Below are positions 14,852-16,116 of a DNA stretch of 16,116 bases, piece after piece. The notes below the pieces were generated by a model. That model did no database searches, had not been told where the DNA came from, and was given only the letters and a program-made list of their open reading frames with translations. Every line of letters starts with the position of its first letter. Positions within the stretch are counted from its first letter, which is position 1. Source of the DNA: DATBFX01 sp036558305. GTDB taxonomy: Bacteria > Chloroflexota > Chloroflexia > Thermomicrobiales > UBA6265. The stretch lies in NCBI GenBank assembly GCA_036558305.1, contig DATBFX010000372.1, forward strand, positions 1-16,116, written 5' to 3'. A program made the position numbers and the translations under genes.

Positions 14852-15862
14852 CTAGCTTGCCTCGGCACCGACGGGTGCGAGGACCGGTTCCGTCGCCGGT
14901 TGGTCGGCCGGCGGTTCCGGTTGCGGGACGACCGCGTCGGGGTCCATGCCCTTTTCCCAAGCCTGATCCTCGGGCGAGGCGACGTCGATGCCGAGGCGGC
15001 GGAGGAGGTCGGCGCACCAGATGGCGCGCCAGGGCCGGGGATCGACCGGTTGCTTCGGGGCGTGGGAGTCGGAACCGCAGGCGATGAGCAGATTGCGGTC
15101 CTCGGCGAGGCGGCGGTAGAGGGCGGTTTGGTCGTCGGTGTAGGACCGGTAGTGCGCTTCCAGACCGTCGATCGGGATCTCGGCCAGCATCCGGTCGAGG
15201 TCGGCTTCGGTCACGATGCCGACGGAGTCGCTGCGGCCGGGGTGGGCGACGACGCAGAGACCGCCCGCCTCGTGGGCCGCGGTCACGACTTGAGCGAGCG
15301 GCAGGTCGGCCGTGAAGGTGCCGCCCAGCTCGACGACGAGGTTGGCCGCCTCGGTCAGGTTCTTGACGTGCCCCTCCTTGATCGCCGAGGAGAGGACGTG
15401 GAACGGCCAGAGCGGTCGCCCGGCCATCACCTCGCCGAGGGAAGGTAAGGTCCGACCGGAGACCTCGATCCGTTTCCAGGCGTCGACGGCGGTATGTTGC
15501 AATCGGGCGTCGATTTCGGTCAGGAGGGCTTTGAAGGGGGCGGCGGCGGGGTCGGCGCGGTCGGGGGCGACGCCGTAGACGAGGAGGTGCCACTGGCGAT
15601 CGGACCAGTTCGTCGTCATCTCGACGCCGGGGACGACGACGATACCGCGCTCCGCGCCGAGGCGCATCGCTTCGGCGACCGAGCGTTGGGTGTCGTGGTC
15701 GCAGACGGCGGCGACGCGGAACCCGCGCTCGGCCAGGTGGTCGATCAGCGCCGCGGGTGTCCAGAAACCGTCGCTGGCCAGGGTGTGGAGATGGAGATCG
15801 ACGGGGGCGGCGGGACCGAGCGGGGTCGCCACCGGAAACGCGAATTGGGACGCGGTCGTCAC
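14852..15862 (-). CDS. PHP domain metal-dependent phosphoesterase
   Basis: The 336-residue protein has the PHP fold: VDLHLHT (H24, H26), CDHDT (D55, H56), PGVEMTT (E81), a central VVAHPGRS and a C-terminal GSDSHAP. This is the metal site of the TrpH/YciV-type stand-alone PHP enzymes, which remove phosphate from small molecules or nucleotides or degrade short RNA; the exact substrate is unknown. The C-terminal 30 residues are Pro/Ala/Glu-rich and look disordered. I chose GTG at 15862 because AGGAGG (15873-15878) lies ten bases upstream; the frame extends to a GTG at 15907, but that would place this sequence inside the gene. It is followed closely by the MBL hydrolase gene. Confidence 0.88.
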   Translation of the reverse strand: MTTASQFAFPVATPLGPAAPVDLHLHTLASDGFWTPAALIDHLAERGFRVAAVCDHDTQRSVAEAMRLGAERGIVVVPGVEMTTNWSDRQWHLLVYGVAPDRADPAAAPFKALLTEIDARLQHTAVDAWKRIEVSGRTLPSLGEVMAGRPLWPFHVLSSAIKEGHVKNLTEAANLVVELGGTFTADLPLAQVVTAAHEAGGLCVVAHPGRSDSVGIVTEADLDRMLAEIPIDGLEAHYRSYTDDQTALYRRLAEDRNLLIACGSDSHAPKQPVDPRPWRAIWCADLLRRLGIDVASPEDQAWEKGMDPDAVVPQPEPPADQPATEPVLAPVGAEAS

Positions 15863-15872
15863 GAGAAGGGAG

Positions 15873-15878
15873 CCTCCT
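15873..15878 (-). promoter_or_regulatory. Ribosome binding site deciding the PHP start
   Basis: Read on the minus strand this is AGGAGG, a full Shine-Dalgarno core, ten bases before the GTG at 15862. The upstream GTG at 15907 has AGGGG directly abutting it, which is too close to serve. Confidence 0.6.
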
Positions 15879-16116
15879 ATCGCCGTTTGGGGTTGCCACG
15901 CCGGCACCCCTCACGTGGAGGTCAGTCTACCCCGGAAGTCCGGGTGAGTGACGGTGCCCTCCGTGGCATCGGGGTACGGGGAGTGGCCTCGCGTGAAGGC
16001 TTCGTCGTCTCGGGTGATCGAATCGAGATCGGTCTGAGGTGAGTGAACATTGGGCGCGGTGCGCGCCGACGGGAACCGCGCGTCGCTCCCACCGGACGGA
16101 CCCTCACCCCCGACCC

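Noticed and set aside
14217..15914. 565-codon minus-strand frame across the PHP and MBL genes
   Set aside because: It is an Arg/Pro-rich out-of-frame reading of two genes with complete metal-site motifs.
15908..16116. Gene at the right edge
   Set aside because: The frames here are short and low in protein character; no start, ribosome site or motif supports one, and the region more likely holds the promoter of the PHP-MBL unit.

Overview
The window is GC-rich, gene-dense bacterial chromosome with no rRNA, tRNA, CRISPR array or complete mobile element. The gene content fits a Chloroflexota bacterium, most likely of the Thermomicrobia/Sphaerobacter type: Uma2 nuclease paralogues, an LLM/F420-type oxidoreductase, a DUF433/DUF5615 pair, a membrane MutS-like ATPase, and 7-bp-period repeats between genes. 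That placement is inferred from gene content only.

Layout. Bases 1-804 hold no intact gene: there is a decayed minus-strand gene running off the left edge, a sigma70-like promoter, and a hairpin-rich stretch that may be a structured RNA. Minus-strand genes follow: ilvD (branched-chain amino acid synthesis), then two tandem Uma2 nuclease genes whose first 86 bases are almost identical, with a broken small ORF between them. From about 4.4 to 10 kb the genes are on the plus strand: a serine beta-lactamase-fold hydrolase, an LLM-class flavin oxidoreductase, a YggT membrane protein, an M20 dipeptidase and a Tat-exported protein of unknown function.

From 13.85 kb back to 10 kb lies a minus-strand cluster in transcription order: NYN-domain nuclease with an acidic tail, DUF433-like antitoxin, DUF5615 PIN-like protein, and membrane-anchored MutS-like ATPase. 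Two PIN-fold nuclease candidates next to a membrane DNA-binding-type ATPase make this the most interesting functional neighbourhood. The right end carries a two-gene minus-strand unit, PHP phosphoesterase followed by a metallo-beta-lactamase-fold hydrolase.

Three intergenic sites (7010-7030, 8837-8906, 14099-14218) contain different short sequences, all repeated with a 7-bp period. The last forms a stem of about 30 bp that supplies the stop codon of the neighbouring gene. Functions are read from motifs and family knowledge; no database search was made.
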